Of a DNA stretch of 64,000 nt, positions 52,307 through 62,638 are shown in pieces. This stretch comes from Gammaproteobacteria bacterium (GTDB lineage Bacteria; Pseudomonadota; Gammaproteobacteria; Burkholderiales; Burkholderiaceae_C). Within the stretch, counting starts at the first letter, position 1. Each line of letters starts with the position of its first letter. The notes beneath the pieces were generated by a model. It saw only the letters and a program-made list of their open reading frames with translations, did no database searches and was not told the DNA's origin. The translations under genes were made by a program, and so were the position numbers. The DNA lies in NCBI GenBank assembly GCA_025359085.1, contig JANYHL010000082.1, forward strand, positions 62,001 through 126,000, given 5' to 3'.

Positions 52307-52957
52307 TCAATATTCCACCGGCAGCGGGTCCAATGAGCGCCAAATATACCAAGTTGCCACGCTGCAATACGGCGCCCAGGCGGCGGCTACTTCGCGGGCG
52401 TCGCTGCGGCTGACCGTGTCACCCGAGAAATAGTTCTTGCTGATGCCATTGAGCAGCCCTACATCGTCCAGCGGAAGTACATTGGGGCGCATCAGGTGGA
52501 AGATCAAAAACATCTCAGCCGTCCAGCGACCAATGCCGCGAATGGCAATCAACTCGGCAATGATTGTTTCATCGTCCACGGTCTCCCAAGTTTCGACGTG
52601 CACCGCGCCACTGTCAAAGTGCAGCGCCAGGTCCACCAGGTATTCCACCTTGCGCACACTCAAGCCCGCTGCGCGCATGTCATCGACCTTGAGCTTGAGC
52701 ACATTGGCGGCAGTGATCTGTTTCGGTAGCAGCGCAAAACGATTCCAGACGGTCTGAGCCGCCTTGACCGAAATCTGCTGCCCCACCACGCTGCGCGCCA
52801 GCGTGACAAAAGCATCACCCCGGGTCTGCAGGCAAGCTTCGCCAAACTGCGGAATGAGCCGCTTCATGACCCGGTCTTTTTTCATCAGGTGCTTGCACGC
52901 GTCGCTCCAGTAGGCTGGGGACGCCATCACTGACGCTATAGTTTTAGTAGTTACCAT
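52307..52957 (-). CDS. DNA-3-methyladenine glycosylase II-type (AlkA/HhH-GPD)
   Basis: 216 residues from ATG 52957; GTG 52969 or ATG 52927 ([10 protein letters not shown]) are alternatives. The HhH-GPD core [19 protein letters not shown] and the catalytic aspartate in [10 protein letters not shown] are present, with [18 protein letters not shown] near the start. It removes alkylated bases from DNA. The first eight residues of this start lie in repeat copy 11; family members usually begin near MASPAYW, so the repeat may have inserted just upstream of the original start. Confidence 0.88.
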   Translation of the reverse strand: MVTTKTIASVMASPAYWSDACKHLMKKDRVMKRLIPQFGEACLQTRGDAFVTLARSVVGQQISVKAAQTVWNRFALLPKQITAANVLKLKVDDMRAAGLSVRKVEYLVDLALHFDSGAVHVETWETVDDETIIAELIAIRGIGRWTAEMFLIFHLMRPNVLPLDDVGLLNGISKNYFSGDTVSRSDAREVAAAWAPYCSVATWYIWRSLDPLPVEY

Positions 52958-52988
52958 TGAACTATCCACGGGGGCTAGAGGCCGAAAT
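52935..52988 (-). repeat. dispersed AT-rich repeat, copy 11 (5' end of AlkA-like gene)
   Basis: GCTATAGTTTTAGTAGT, spacer, then CGGGGGCTAGAGGCCGAAAT. Covers the possible GTG and ATG starts of the glycosylase gene. Confidence 0.8.
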
Positions 52989-53002
52989 GATCATTATAAA
53001 AA

Positions 53003-54397
53003 TCATGCTGCCACTTCCCAGAAAGTGCCTGCAGCCGAATCCTTCAAAACGATACCCTGGGCCAACAGGTGTTGGCGAATACGATCAGCTTCGGCAAAAT
53101 TTTTAGCGGCCTTGGCCGCCGCCCGCTGCGCAATCAACGCTGCAATGGAGGCCTCGTCGAGCGTGGCGCCGGCCTGCAAGAACAGCTTGGGATCGCCTTG
53201 CAGCAAACCCAGGCAAGCGCCCAGCGCCTGCAGCAGACCCGCCAGGAGGGGGGAGCGGGTTTTATTGACCTCGGTCGCCAGCTCAAACAGCACCGCCACG
53301 GCCTCGGGAGTGCCAAAGTCTTCATCCATCGCCGCCTTGAAACGCGCGGCAAAAGGACCCGTCCAATCAATGCTGACATTTTTGGAGGGGGCGACCAGGT
53401 CCAGCGCGGTGTACAGTCTTTTGAGTGAGTTGCGGGCGTCGTCCAGATGCACATCGCTGTAGTTCAAGTCGCTGCGGTAATGCGTGCGGATCAGGAAAAA
53501 TCGGACCGTCTCGGCGTCATATTTGCTCAGTACCTCGCGGATCGTGAAAAAATTACCCAGACTCTTGGACATCTTCTCACTGTCGAGCTGAACCATGCCG
53601 TTGTGCATCCACACCCGGGCCAGTGGCTGGCCGCTAGCGCCCTCACTTTGCGCAATCTCGTTTTCATGGTGCGGAAACTGCAAATCTACGCCGCCGCCAT
53701 GAATATCAAAGCTTTCTCCCAAAGTCTGGCAACTCATGGCGGAGCACTCTATGTGCCAACCTGGGCGACCCTTGCCATACGGATAACCAAGAGCGGCGCT
53801 GTCCCACTTGGCATCGTCGGGCTCCGACTCCTTGGCCGCTTTCCATAATACAAAGTCCAAGGGGTCGTCCTTGCCATCCGTGGCGGCGACGCGTTCACCG
53901 GCGCGCAAATCATCCAACGACTTGCCTGACAACTTGCCGTAGCCTGCAAACTTGCGCACGGAATAGTTCACATCCCCACTGGAGGACTGATAGGCCAGGC
54001 CTTTGGCTTCAAGCTGTTGGATCAAGCCCAGCATCTGAGGGACGTAGTCCGTGGCACGGGGCTCCACCGTTGGCGCCTCGATGCCGAGCCTGCTGATGTC
54101 TTGGTGCATGACCTCAATCATCTCGTCGGTGAGCGCACGAATGGTGATGCCGCGCTCCAGCGCCCGCTTGATGATTTTGTCATCGATGTCGGTGATATTG
54201 CGAACGTAGGTGACCCGGTAGCCGCTGCATTTGAGCCACCGTTGCACCACGTCAAACGCCATGGCCATGCGGGCATGCCCGATGTGACACAGGTCGTAAA
54301 TCGTCATGCCGCAGACGTACATGCGCACGTGGCCGGGCTCCAGTGGTGACAAGGTTTCCAATGCACGCGACAGCGTGTTGTAGATGCGCAAACTCAT
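53003..54397 (-). CDS. cysS: cysteine--tRNA ligase
   Basis: 464 residues from [20 protein letters not shown]. Zinc ligand C29, HIGH (38-41), EDFGTPEA-type linker, zinc ligands in HIECSAM and FPHHENE, and KMSKS in [11 protein letters not shown] are all present. It charges tRNA-Cys. The upstream neighbour is a divergent TPR gene. Confidence 0.97.
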   Translation of the reverse strand: MSLRIYNTLSRALETLSPLEPGHVRMYVCGMTIYDLCHIGHARMAMAFDVVQRWLKCSGYRVTYVRNITDIDDKIIKRALERGITIRALTDEMIEVMHQDISRLGIEAPTVEPRATDYVPQMLGLIQQLEAKGLAYQSSSGDVNYSVRKFAGYGKLSGKSLDDLRAGERVAATDGKDDPLDFVLWKAAKESEPDDAKWDSAALGYPYGKGRPGWHIECSAMSCQTLGESFDIHGGGVDLQFPHHENEIAQSEGASGQPLARVWMHNGMVQLDSEKMSKSLGNFFTIREVLSKYDAETVRFFLIRTHYRSDLNYSDVHLDDARNSLKRLYTALDLVAPSKNVSIDWTGPFAARFKAAMDEDFGTPEAVAVLFELATEVNKTRSPLLAGLLQALGACLGLLQGDPKLFLQAGATLDEASIAALIAQRAAAKAAKNFAEADRIRQHLLAQGIVLKDSAAGTFWEVAA

Positions 54398-54583
54398 GGA
54401 TGTTTCAAGCGACGGCGTCAGGGAGTCGACCGGATGGCGGCCTCGGCAAAGACTGTAAATGGGTGGGCAATTATGAGGGCGTCGAAAAACACCCCCTAAG
54501 CTACAATTCTTCGCAGTATATAGCCCCGTCGAGTGGACAGCCACGATTGGCGGGCGTTGACCCTGTAGGAATCAAAAAGCCCC

Positions 54584-55618
54584 ATGAAGCTCGCCCGCAC
54601 CCCCTTTTTCACCACCCTTCGCCTGCTGACACTGGCGCTCGCCTGCACTGCGTCAGTCGCCTACGCAGACGACTATGGCGACGTCAACCAGCTGCTGCAG
54701 GCGGGCAAGCTGAGCGAGGCCATGGTCAAGGCCGACAATTACCTTGCGACCAAGCCCGCCGACCCGCAGATGCGCTTTCTCAAAGGTGTTATCCAGCGCA
54801 ATCTGGGCAAGCAAGCCGAGGCCATTGCCACCTTCACCAAGCTCACGCAAGACTACCCCGAGTTGCCCGAGCCCTACAACAATCTGGCTGTGCTCTATGC
54901 GGGTCAAAACCAGTTTGACAAGGCCCGTGCCGCACTGGAGATGGCCATCCGTACCAACCCCAGCTACGCCACGGCCCATGAAAACCTGGGCGACATTTAC
55001 GCTCGACTCGCCAGCCAGGCCTACAACAAGGCGCTGCAACTCGATGGTGCCAATGCGGCCGTGCCGCCCAAGCTGGCCCTGATTCGGGAATTGTTTAACC
55101 CCAACAACAAGGGACAGCGCCCCGCCACCGCCGCGCTGGCGGCCGTCCCGGCGGTAGCTGTCGCAAAACCGTCAGCGCCAGCGCGGACGGCCACCACTGC
55201 AGTGCCAGCCGCCGTACCTTCAGCCACAACAGCCCCGGTTGCACCGGCCAAGCCAGCCGCCAACGACAGCACGGCCCAAGAGTCCCGAGAAGTGGAAGAA
55301 GCCGTGCAGGCCTGGGCCACGGCTTGGGCGACCAAAGACCTGACGGCGTACCTGGGCGCTTACGGCAAAGAATTTAACCCGGCTGGCAAGCAATCGCGCA
55401 GCGCCTGGGAAGCAGAACGCCGCAATCGCATCGTCGGCAAAAACACCATCAGTGTCAAACTGGAGAACGTCAGCGTCACGGTCAATGGCACCCAAGCCGT
55501 CGCCAGGTTCCGTCAGGACTACCGCTCGGGTGCACTGGCGGTATCGAGCCGCAAAACGCTCGAATTGTTCAAAACCGGCAACCGATGGCTGATCGTCAAG
55601 GAAAGCACGGGCAACTGA
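54584..55618 (+). CDS. exported TPR protein with SnoaL/Cds6-like C-terminal domain
   Basis: 344 residues. A signal peptide (LALACTASVAYA) is followed by TPR helices (about 30-150: LQAGKLSEAMVKADNYLATK, RFLKGVIQRNLGKQAEAIAT, YNNLAVLYAGQNQFDKARAA). A Pro/Ala-rich linker precedes a C-terminal SnoaL-like domain (VEEAVQAWATAWATKDLTAY to ELFKTGNRWLIVKESTGN). The next gene, an L,D-transpeptidase, ends in a similar domain, so the two are probably functionally linked in the periplasm. Confidence 0.85.
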   Translation: MKLARTPFFTTLRLLTLALACTASVAYADDYGDVNQLLQAGKLSEAMVKADNYLATKPADPQMRFLKGVIQRNLGKQAEAIATFTKLTQDYPELPEPYNNLAVLYAGQNQFDKARAALEMAIRTNPSYATAHENLGDIYARLASQAYNKALQLDGANAAVPPKLALIRELFNPNNKGQRPATAALAAVPAVAVAKPSAPARTATTAVPAAVPSATTAPVAPAKPAANDSTAQESREVEEAVQAWATAWATKDLTAYLGAYGKEFNPAGKQSRSAWEAERRNRIVGKNTISVKLENVSVTVNGTQAVARFRQDYRSGALAVSSRKTLELFKTGNRWLIVKESTGN

Positions 55619-55684
55619 TGACCGCCAGCGGGTCACAGCGCGCCTGGCTGGTGGTACGGCTTTCATTCATCGCCTGAGACCCTC

Positions 55685-56929
55685 ATGAAGCGGTATTTTC
55701 TGTTTCTCTTTTTCCCAGCCCTGGTCGGTCTGGCGATGAGTGCTAACGCCGCCGCGCACAAGAAGCCCGTGGCCCAAGCCAAGCCTGTCGCGAGCGTCAA
55801 GCACCAAGCCGTGCCGAAGGCCGACCTGGCTGAAGCACGCCTGCTGGCCATTTACCAACTCATGGCCAAAGGCCAGAGCCGTGAAGCCTTGGCCCACGCC
55901 GAGCAACTGGTCAAGGAGCACCCGCATTTTCAATTGGCACAACTGGTCTACGGCGACCTGCTGGCCGCGCGCATGCGCCCCATTCGACTGGTGGGGGACG
56001 TACCGGCGTCCATGCTGCAAGCCGGTGCTCACGTACTCGACGAACTGCGCGACGAGTCGCAGCTGCGCTTGAAGGCATTACGTGAACGCCCTCCCCCAGG
56101 CGCGCTGCCCTCGCAATTTTTGGCCTTGTCAACGCGCAACAAACACGCCATTGCCATTGATGCGTCCCGCTCGCGCCTGTACCTGCTGGAAAATCGACCC
56201 ACCGGACTGACACTGATTGCCGATTATTACGTCTCCATCGGGAAATCCGGGCTGTCAAAAAACACCGAGGGCGACTTGCGAACCCCCATGGGCGTGTACT
56301 TCATTACCAGCAACCTCGACCCCAAATCGCTGAAAGAGTTTTACGGCTCAGGCGCCCTGCCCATCAACTACCCCAACGTACTCGACAACGCACGCGGCAA
56401 AACAGGTGGCGGCATTTGGCTGCATGGAACGCCGCCGGGCCAGTTTTCGCGCGCGCCCATGGCCACCGACGGCTGTGTCGTTCTGGCCAACCCCGACTTG
56501 ATGGCACTGATCCGGACCGTCGAAGTCCGCACCACCCCGGTCGTGATCTCGCAAAGTCTAAAATGGGTCACGCCCACCACGGCTCGTTCTGAAAGCCAAC
56601 CTTTTGAAGAAGCCTTGACGGCTTGGCAAAAGGCCAAAACCAGTGGCAATATGAACCAAGTGCTGAGTTTCTACAGCCCCAGCTTCAATAGCAACGGCAA
56701 AACCTTGACAGAATGGATGCCGTTTCTGCGCAGCGAGTTGAACAAAGTACAGGGACGCGCCATCGAGCTCAAGGATTTGTCCCTGCTTCGCTGGACCGAC
56801 ACGGCTGACACCATGGTGGTCACTTTTGGTGAAGTAACCGAGGGCACCCGTACTGGGCCGACCAAACGCCAGTACTGGGTGCGTCAAGGCAGTCATTGGA
56901 AAATATTTTACGAAGGAGTTATTGGATGA
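55685..56929 (+). CDS. periplasmic L,D-transpeptidase (YkuD) with SnoaL/Cds6-like tail
   Basis: 414 residues with an N-terminal signal (LFFPALVGLAMSANAAA). A short helical/TPR-like part is followed by the YkuD domain with HGTPPGQFS and the catalytic cysteine in MATDGCVVLANPD. The C-terminus repeats the Cds6-like fold seen in the preceding gene (ALTAWQKAKTSGNMNQVLSF to YWVRQGSHWKIFYEG). It would form 3-3 peptidoglycan crosslinks or attach proteins to peptidoglycan. Its stop overlaps the ppiA ATG. Confidence 0.92.
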   Translation: MKRYFLFLFFPALVGLAMSANAAAHKKPVAQAKPVASVKHQAVPKADLAEARLLAIYQLMAKGQSREALAHAEQLVKEHPHFQLAQLVYGDLLAARMRPIRLVGDVPASMLQAGAHVLDELRDESQLRLKALRERPPPGALPSQFLALSTRNKHAIAIDASRSRLYLLENRPTGLTLIADYYVSIGKSGLSKNTEGDLRTPMGVYFITSNLDPKSLKEFYGSGALPINYPNVLDNARGKTGGGIWLHGTPPGQFSRAPMATDGCVVLANPDLMALIRTVEVRTTPVVISQSLKWVTPTTARSESQPFEEALTAWQKAKTSGNMNQVLSFYSPSFNSNGKTLTEWMPFLRSELNKVQGRAIELKDLSLLRWTDTADTMVVTFGEVTEGTRTGPTKRQYWVRQGSHWKIFYEGVIG

Positions 56930-57525
56930 AATCTACACGTTTTTCGGCCCTAGCCCCCGCAACTATTGCGGTTGCAGCTATTATTTCAATAGCATCAGAC
57001 GCATGGGCGCAAGCGCCCGCCCAGGTTAAATTTGCCACCACGGCCGGTGATTTTGTGGTCGAGGTATACCCCGACAAGGCACCAAAAACGGTCGAAAACT
57101 TTTTACAGTACGTCCGCGACAAACATTACAACGGCACCATCTTCCACCGCGTGATCCCCAACTTCATGATCCAGGGCGGTGGTTTTGACGCCCAGTACGC
57201 CGAGAAGAGTACCCGCGCGTCCGTTGTGCACGAAGGCCGGGAAGCACTGGCCAAAGGCGGCATGAAGAACGTGACCGGCACGCTGGCGATGGCCCGCACC
57301 AATGATCCCCAATCTGCCACCGCGCAATTTTTTATCAATGTCAAAGACAATGCGTTTCTGGACCCCTCGCCGCAGCAATATGGCTACACCGTATTTGGCA
57401 AGGTCACCAGCGGCATGGAGGTGATCCAGAAGATCAAAACCGTGCCCACCGGCCCGGCAGGTCCTTTTGGCTCGGACGCGCCAAAAACGCCAATTATTAT
57501 CAACTCTGCAACCCTGGTGAAGTAA
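56926..57525 (+). CDS. ppiA: periplasmic peptidyl-prolyl cis-trans isomerase (cyclophilin, PpiA)
   Basis: 199 residues from ATG 56926, preceded by GAAGGAG and overlapping the transpeptidase stop. Signal peptide to about ASDAWA, then the cyclophilin core [35 protein letters not shown] and VFGKVTSGMEVI. It isomerises Xaa-Pro bonds of envelope proteins. Residues about 7-24 of the signal peptide (SALAPATIAVAAIISIAS) are encoded by dispersed-repeat copy 12. Confidence 0.94.
   Translation: MKSTRFSALAPATIAVAAIISIASDAWAQAPAQVKFATTAGDFVVEVYPDKAPKTVENFLQYVRDKHYNGTIFHRVIPNFMIQGGGFDAQYAEKSTRASVVHEGREALAKGGMKNVTGTLAMARTNDPQSATAQFFINVKDNAFLDPSPQQYGYTVFGKVTSGMEVIQKIKTVPTGPAGPFGSDAPKTPIIINSATLVK
56944..56996 (+). 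repeat. dispersed AT-rich repeat, copy 12 (ppiA signal peptide)
   Basis: TCGGCCCTAGCCCCCGC, spacer AACTATTGCGGTTGCA, then GCTATTATTTCAATAGC (56977-56993). Fully in frame. Confidence 0.75.
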
Positions 57526-57528
57526 ATC

Positions 57529-58035
57529 ATGAGCAACCCCCAAGTCGAACTCCACATCGCGAACTACGGCGTCATCACCCTTGAACTCGATCAAGACAAG
57601 GCACCCAAGTCAGTGGCCAATTTTTTGAGTTACGTCAACAAGGGCCACTATGACAACACCATTTTTCACCGTGTCATACCCGGCTTCATGGTGCAAGGCG
57701 GCGGCATGGAACCCGGCATGAAAGAAAAAAAGGGCGACCAATCAATCGCCAACGAGGCTGACAACGGCCTGAAGAACCTCAACTACACCGTCGCCATGGC
57801 CCGCACCGGCGACCCGCATTCGGCCACCGCCCAGTTTTTCATCAATGTTGCCGACAACGGTTTTCTGAACCACACCGCCATTTCAGCCCAGGGCTGGGGC
57901 TATGCGGTGTTTGGCAAGGTCGTCGCGGGCAATGATGTGGTTGACAAAATCAAGACCGTGAAGACCGCCCGCAAAGGCTACCATGATGACGTGCCGGTGG
58001 ACGACGTGGTGATTGAAAAGGCTGTGGCACTCTGA
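57529..58035 (+). CDS. ppiB: cytoplasmic peptidyl-prolyl cis-trans isomerase (cyclophilin, PpiB)
   Basis: 168 residues with no signal peptide: [20 protein letters not shown]. Core motifs [35 protein letters not shown] and [16 protein letters not shown] are intact. It is the cytoplasmic partner of the adjacent periplasmic ppiA, which lies 3 bases upstream; the pair looks like an ancient duplication. Confidence 0.95.
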   Translation: MSNPQVELHIANYGVITLELDQDKAPKSVANFLSYVNKGHYDNTIFHRVIPGFMVQGGGMEPGMKEKKGDQSIANEADNGLKNLNYTVAMARTGDPHSATAQFFINVADNGFLNHTAISAQGWGYAVFGKVVAGNDVVDKIKTVKTARKGYHDDVPVDDVVIEKAVAL

Positions 58036-58036
58036 C

Positions 58037-58870
58037 ATGAGCGCCGCCAGGCCGAGGGACCCGGCGCCGACAGCGGCGACACCCTGGCCGGTATTGCAAG
58101 CCCCGGCCCACTGGCGGCGCCTTGATTTCATCTCTGACCTGCACTTGCAGGCCGGCGACCCCGCCACCTTCAAGGTCTGGCAACACTTTATGCAGACGAC
58201 GCGGGCTGACGCCGTGTTTATCCTGGGGGATTTGTTTGACGTGTGGGTCGGTGACGACGCATTGGCCACTCCCGGCTTTGAAACCCGCTGCGCGCAGGTA
58301 CTCCAAACCGCTTCGCAACGACTGGCCATTTTTTTAATGCACGGCAACCGCGATTTTCTGCTGGGCGCGACCTTTGCCCAAGCGGGCGGTCTCACCTTGC
58401 TGGATGATCCCTGCGTACTGATCTTTGCAGGGCAACGCTGGCTGCTTTCGCATGGCGACGCCTTGTGCCTGGGAGACACCGACTACCTGCAGTTTCGCGC
58501 CCAGGTGCGCAGTGCGGCGTGGCAACAAGATTTTTTAAGCCTGCCTCTGGCGCAACGCCAGCACATGGCGCAAGGCATGCGGATGCAAAGCGAGACCCAT
58601 AAACGCAGCGGCGCTCCGTATGTCGACCTGGACGAGCCAATGACCTGTCACTGGTTGGAGATGGCTCAGGCCAGCACACTGATTCATGGTCACACCCACC
58701 AGCCCGCCGACCACCCGCTGGCCGATGGTCTGCACCGCATCGTCTTGAGCGATTGGGACGCCTGCGCAACGCCACCGCGTGCCGAAGTGCTGCGCCTGAG
58801 TGTGGCCGCTGCGGGTCAAGCCAAAGGCAGCACCGTGCAGCGCCTGGAAGCGACGCTGCAACTGGATTGA
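58037..58870 (+). CDS. lpxH: UDP-2,3-diacylglucosamine diphosphatase
   Basis: 277 residues from ATG 58037, one base after the ppiB stop. Metallophosphoesterase motifs are FISDLHL, GDLFDVWVGDD, MHGNRDFL, LSHGD and HGHTHQP. It makes lipid X in lipid A synthesis at the inner membrane. The N-terminus is about 30 residues longer than in E. coli LpxH, Pro/Ala-rich. Confidence 0.94.
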   Translation: MSAARPRDPAPTAATPWPVLQAPAHWRRLDFISDLHLQAGDPATFKVWQHFMQTTRADAVFILGDLFDVWVGDDALATPGFETRCAQVLQTASQRLAIFLMHGNRDFLLGATFAQAGGLTLLDDPCVLIFAGQRWLLSHGDALCLGDTDYLQFRAQVRSAAWQQDFLSLPLAQRQHMAQGMRMQSETHKRSGAPYVDLDEPMTCHWLEMAQASTLIHGHTHQPADHPLADGLHRIVLSDWDACATPPRAEVLRLSVAAAGQAKGSTVQRLEATLQLD

Positions 58871-58997
58871 TGGTTTCCAAACCTTGCTGTCATGAAGGAA
58901 CTTTGCCAGCGCCCCGATAGGTAGCCTCGTTTTGGGCTGGCAGTCAATCGCGGGCTTTGTACGCCGTTGCAGCGTAAGAGTCTGATTTACCAATGAA

Positions 58998-59031
58998 AAA
59001 GGCCTTCAAGAATCGCTCCTTGAAGGCCTTT
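58998..59031. terminator. rho-independent terminator downstream of lpxH
   Basis: AAAGGCCTTCAAG / CTTGAAGGCCTTT stem, loop AATCGCTC, flanked by A and T-rich ends. It can serve both lpxH and the opposing tRNA-Pro. Confidence 0.9.
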
Positions 59032-59042
59032 ATACTGTCTAT

Positions 59043-59119
59043 TGGTCGGTGTGAAAGGATTCGAACCTTCGACCCCTTGCACCCCATGCAAGTGCGCTAC
59101 CAGGCTGCGCCACACACCG
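59043..59119 (-). tRNA. tRNA-Pro (anticodon GGG)
   Basis: On the minus strand, acceptor CGGTGTG pairs with CACACCG followed by A and CCA. Anticodon stem CTTGC/GCAAG encloses ATGGGGT, anticodon GGG (codons CCC and CCU). The T arm is GAAGG-TTCGAAT-CCTTTC. Length 77. Confidence 0.96.
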
Positions 59120-59157
59120 ATTAAGAATGCAATTATAACCGCTGGTCACCCGCAGCT

Positions 59158-59607
59158 TCAGCGCGCCAGGGAGAGGAGCTCACGAATTTCAAATAACTCC
59201 CTGCGCACCAACAGCAACGGGTCTGAACCGTCATCAGACGCCATGTCCATCTGGGTGTCGTCAAAGTCATTCAATTCGGAATCGTTGAGCTCAAAAACCT
59301 CGAGGCCATCCAACGCCATTTCACCATGGCACTTTTTATCGCGCTCAAGCTGCAGGATTTCCTGCATTTTTTGGCGCGCACCGCTGATGGTGAAACCCTG
59401 GTCGTAGAGCAAATCGCGGATGCGCCGGATCATCAGCACCTCGTGGTGCTGATAGTAGCGACGGTTGCCGCGCCGCTTCATGGGTCGCAGTTGCGTAAAC
59501 TCTTGCTCCCAATAACGAAGCACATGCGGCTTGACGCCACACAAGTCGCCCACTTCACCAATGGTGAAATAGCGTTTGGCAGGTATGGGAGGGAGGGAGT
59601 TCTCCAT
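59158..59607 (-). CDS. MerR-family transcriptional regulator
   Basis: 149 residues from MENSLPPIPAKRYFTIGEVG. The winged-helix N-terminus KRYFTIGEVGDLCGVKPHVL is complete with LRYWEQEFTQLRPMKRRGNR, followed by a helical part and an acidic C-terminal tail. It is the MerR-like protein customarily found after ihfA; no metal-ligand cysteine cluster is seen, so its effector is unknown. Confidence 0.92.
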   Translation of the reverse strand: MENSLPPIPAKRYFTIGEVGDLCGVKPHVLRYWEQEFTQLRPMKRRGNRRYYQHHEVLMIRRIRDLLYDQGFTISGARQKMQEILQLERDKKCHGEMALDGLEVFELNDSELNDFDDTQMDMASDDGSDPLLLVRRELFEIRELLSLAR

Positions 59608-59710
59608 TTGAATCAATGCGGCCGGAGAATAATTTTGCAGGTTACCGCAAGTCACCACGGTGTGTAAAGCAGCAAATCAGCTCCAGACACCAAATAACCA
59701 CACCCCGACC

Positions 59711-60046
59711 CTAGGGCGCTAAAGGCATCCGATCTTGATCCTGAATTTGCTCTTTGAGTTTGTAGCCAGCATGAAACGTCACCACCCGGCGCGCCTGAAT
59801 GGGAATGGTCTCACCAGTGCGCGGGTTGCGCCCGGGACGGGGCGCCTTGGTGCGGATCTGAAAATTTCCAAAACCTGAAATTTTGACGTCACCGCCCTGT
59901 ACCAGGCTGTCAGCCACCAGATCAAAAAACGCGTCCACCATGTCTTTGGATTCGCGTTTGTTCAAACCTATTTTTTCAAACAGCAGCTCAGCCAACTGCG
60001 CCTTCGTCAGTGCTGGCATCTCCAGGCTTTCAACCGGCAGGTCCAT
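59711..60046 (-). CDS. ihfA: integration host factor subunit alpha
   Basis: 111 residues from [20 protein letters not shown]; a start at 60019 (MPALTKAQ) would give the shorter E. coli-like form. The DNA-bending arm motif [20 protein letters not shown] and [12 protein letters not shown] match IHF-alpha. It bends DNA with IhfB. It follows pheT, as in many proteobacteria. Confidence 0.94.
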   Translation of the reverse strand: MDLPVESLEMPALTKAQLAELLFEKIGLNKRESKDMVDAFFDLVADSLVQGGDVKISGFGNFQIRTKAPRPGRNPRTGETIPIQARRVVTFHAGYKLKEQIQDQDRMPLAP

Positions 60047-60083
60047 GGGGTACTCGCTTCTTGTTCGGATTGATGATGAATGA

Positions 60084-62513
60084 TCAGGTTCGCTGACGCG
60101 CACCCAGTTGGCTCACAAGTGAAGCAAGCACCGCTTGCGTCGCGTTGTCAATTTGTTCTTCGGTCAGCGTGGCGTCTTCGCCATTGAATGTTAAACGTAT
60201 TGCATAACTTTTCGCCAAGTCGGGCGCGTCCATATCTTTGGCGCTCTTGGGTCGATAAATATCAAACAAAACGGCGTTGCGCAGCAGACCTGCCGTGGGC
60301 GCAGACCCAATGGCGGCCCGCAAGGCAGCATGCGTCACGTTTTCATTCACCATCACGGCGATGTCACGCTCCACCGCTTGATGCTTGGCCACGCTTGTGA
60401 ATACCGGAACCTCGCGCTGCAGCAAGGCATCGAGCTCAAGTTCAAACATGAGCGGCGCTTGCGCCAGATCGTAGGCTTGTCGCCACTTGGGATGCAGCTC
60501 TCCGACGAAGCCTATCGCCATGCCATCGAGCAAGACTCGGGCGCAACGCCCGGGGTGCATGGCGGGATGCTGTGCAGGCTCAAAGACACAATGGCGCGGC
60601 GCCAACAAAGTCTCCACATCTCCCTTGATGTCAAAGAAATCGACCGGCCGCTCTTTGTGCCCCCACTGCAGTTCATCAGCACTGCCACACACCAGACCGG
60701 CCACGCGCATGGGCTGATCAAGGCCTTCGACCGTGGCATCGGTATTTTTGACGGAAGCATCACGCAAGAAAACGCGGCCAAGCTCAAAGACGCGCACGCG
60801 CTGCGCTTTGCGGTCAAGGTTGAACTTCAAAACCTGCAACAGCGAACCCAACAGCGACGAGCGCATCACGCTCATCTGACTGGCGATCGGGTTCAGCAGT
60901 TTGATCGGATTCGGGTTGGCGCACAGCTCATGCTCCCATCGTTCCTCGACAAAACTGAAGTTGATGGTTTCCTGATAACCCAGCGCGGCAATGCTGCGGC
61001 GCAGGGCAAACGGACTGCGCTGCGTCTCGGGGCGAATCTTGGCGGTGATCGGTGCCAAGGGCGGGGTCTGCGGCAGGTTGTTGTAGCCCACCATGCGGGC
61101 GACTTCTTCGATCAGGTCTTCTTCAATTTGCAGGTCAAAGCGGTACGACGGCGGCGCCACCGTGATGATGCCCTCGCTCTGGGTGATCGCCAAGCCCAGA
61201 CGCGCCAGGGCGTCAGCGCATTGCGCCTGGCTCAAAGGCATGCCAATCACTTTGCTGGCGCGTGCCACACGCAGGTTGACAGCGGGCGCAACCGGTATGT
61301 TCACCTGTTGGTCGTCAATCGGGCCACAAACGGTGTCAGCCGTGCCACAAATGTCAATGATCAACTGGGTGATGCGTTCGAGGTGTTCCACGGTCTGGCT
61401 CGGGTCAACCCCGCGCTCAAAGCGGTGACCGGCATCGGTGGAGAAGTTGAAGCGGCGTGAGCGTCCGGCGACGGCTTTCGGCCACCAAAAGGCCGCTTCC
61501 AGGTAAATATTTTGGGTAGCGTCCGACACCGCAGTCGCGTCCCCGCCCATGATGCCCGCCAGTGACTCCACTAGGGCGTCATCGGCAATCACGCCCACCT
61601 TGTCGTCCACCGTGACGGTGGTGCCATTGAGCAGTTTGAGTTGTTCACCCGGCTGGCCCCAGCGCACATCGAGTCCACCGTGGATTTTGTCCAGATCAAA
61701 AATATGCGACGGACGCCCCAGCTCAAACATCACGTAGTTGGAAATATCCACCAATGCCGTCACACTGCGCTGGCCGCAGCGTGCCAGCCGCTCCACCATC
61801 CAGGGCGGCGTACTGGCAGCAGAATTGACGTGGCGCACGATCCGACCGGAGAAGCGCCCGCACAGATCAGGTGCACTGACTTTCACTGGCAAGGTGTCCA
61901 CGCCGGCCACCTTGACGACGCAGAAGCGGGGGGCCTTCAAAGCTGCGCCGGTCAAAGCGGCAACTTCACGCGCCACGCCGTAGACACTCAGGCAATGTGC
62001 CAGATTGGGCGTGAGTTTAAGCGTGAACAAGGTGTCGTCCAGGTTCAAATGCTCACGGATGTCTTGTCCCAGCGGCGCATCAAGCCCCAGCTCCAGCAAG
62101 CCGCCATGATCGTTTGACAGTTTGAGTTCTCGGGCTGAACAAAGCATGCCGTGGCTCTCGATGCCACGCAACTTGCCGACCTTGATCAAAAAAGCTTGAC
62201 CGTCCTCACCGGGCGGCAGCACCGCACCGACCAAGGCGCACGGCACCTTGATGCCGACCCGTGCATTGGGGGCGCCACAGACGATAGTGAGCAACTCCGC
62301 CTGCCCGACATCCACCTGGCAGACGTGCAGCCGATCGGCATTGGGATGCTGCGCTGCTTCCTTGATTTCACCCACAACGACCTTGGTGAACGGTGGCGCA
62401 ACGGGCCTGAGTTCTTCTACCTCAAGCCCTCCCATGGTGAGCGTCTGCGCGAGTTGCTCAGTGGACAGGGGCGGGTTGCAGAATTCGCGCAACCAGGATT
62501 CAGGGAATTGCAT
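60084..62513 (-). CDS. pheT: phenylalanine--tRNA ligase beta subunit
   Basis: 809 residues. A tRNA-binding domain ([20 protein letters not shown]), B3/B4 editing region, B5 domain, catalytic-like core and C-terminal FDX-ACB domain ([20 protein letters not shown]) are in the standard order. It pairs with pheS, 125 bases upstream on the same strand. Length is close to the E. coli protein. Confidence 0.97.
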   Translation of the reverse strand: MQFPESWLREFCNPPLSTEQLAQTLTMGGLEVEELRPVAPPFTKVVVGEIKEAAQHPNADRLHVCQVDVGQAELLTIVCGAPNARVGIKVPCALVGAVLPPGEDGQAFLIKVGKLRGIESHGMLCSARELKLSNDHGGLLELGLDAPLGQDIREHLNLDDTLFTLKLTPNLAHCLSVYGVAREVAALTGAALKAPRFCVVKVAGVDTLPVKVSAPDLCGRFSGRIVRHVNSAASTPPWMVERLARCGQRSVTALVDISNYVMFELGRPSHIFDLDKIHGGLDVRWGQPGEQLKLLNGTTVTVDDKVGVIADDALVESLAGIMGGDATAVSDATQNIYLEAAFWWPKAVAGRSRRFNFSTDAGHRFERGVDPSQTVEHLERITQLIIDICGTADTVCGPIDDQQVNIPVAPAVNLRVARASKVIGMPLSQAQCADALARLGLAITQSEGIITVAPPSYRFDLQIEEDLIEEVARMVGYNNLPQTPPLAPITAKIRPETQRSPFALRRSIAALGYQETINFSFVEERWEHELCANPNPIKLLNPIASQMSVMRSSLLGSLLQVLKFNLDRKAQRVRVFELGRVFLRDASVKNTDATVEGLDQPMRVAGLVCGSADELQWGHKERPVDFFDIKGDVETLLAPRHCVFEPAQHPAMHPGRCARVLLDGMAIGFVGELHPKWRQAYDLAQAPLMFELELDALLQREVPVFTSVAKHQAVERDIAVMVNENVTHAALRAAIGSAPTAGLLRNAVLFDIYRPKSAKDMDAPDLAKSYAIRLTFNGEDATLTEEQIDNATQAVLASLVSQLGARQRT

Positions 62514-62638
62514 AGTCTTTAGTGGGTTGGGGGACCGGGCTGGCAGCTAGCAGCGCAGCGCGTGGTCCCGCAAAACTTTTTAAGGGGTTGAGGACAGCGC
62601 TTGATCGCTTCGCGCAAAGAAGGCCTGTCTTGTCAGGT

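Noticed and set aside
60330-61460. 376-codon plus-strand open frame
   Set aside because: Antisense to pheT.
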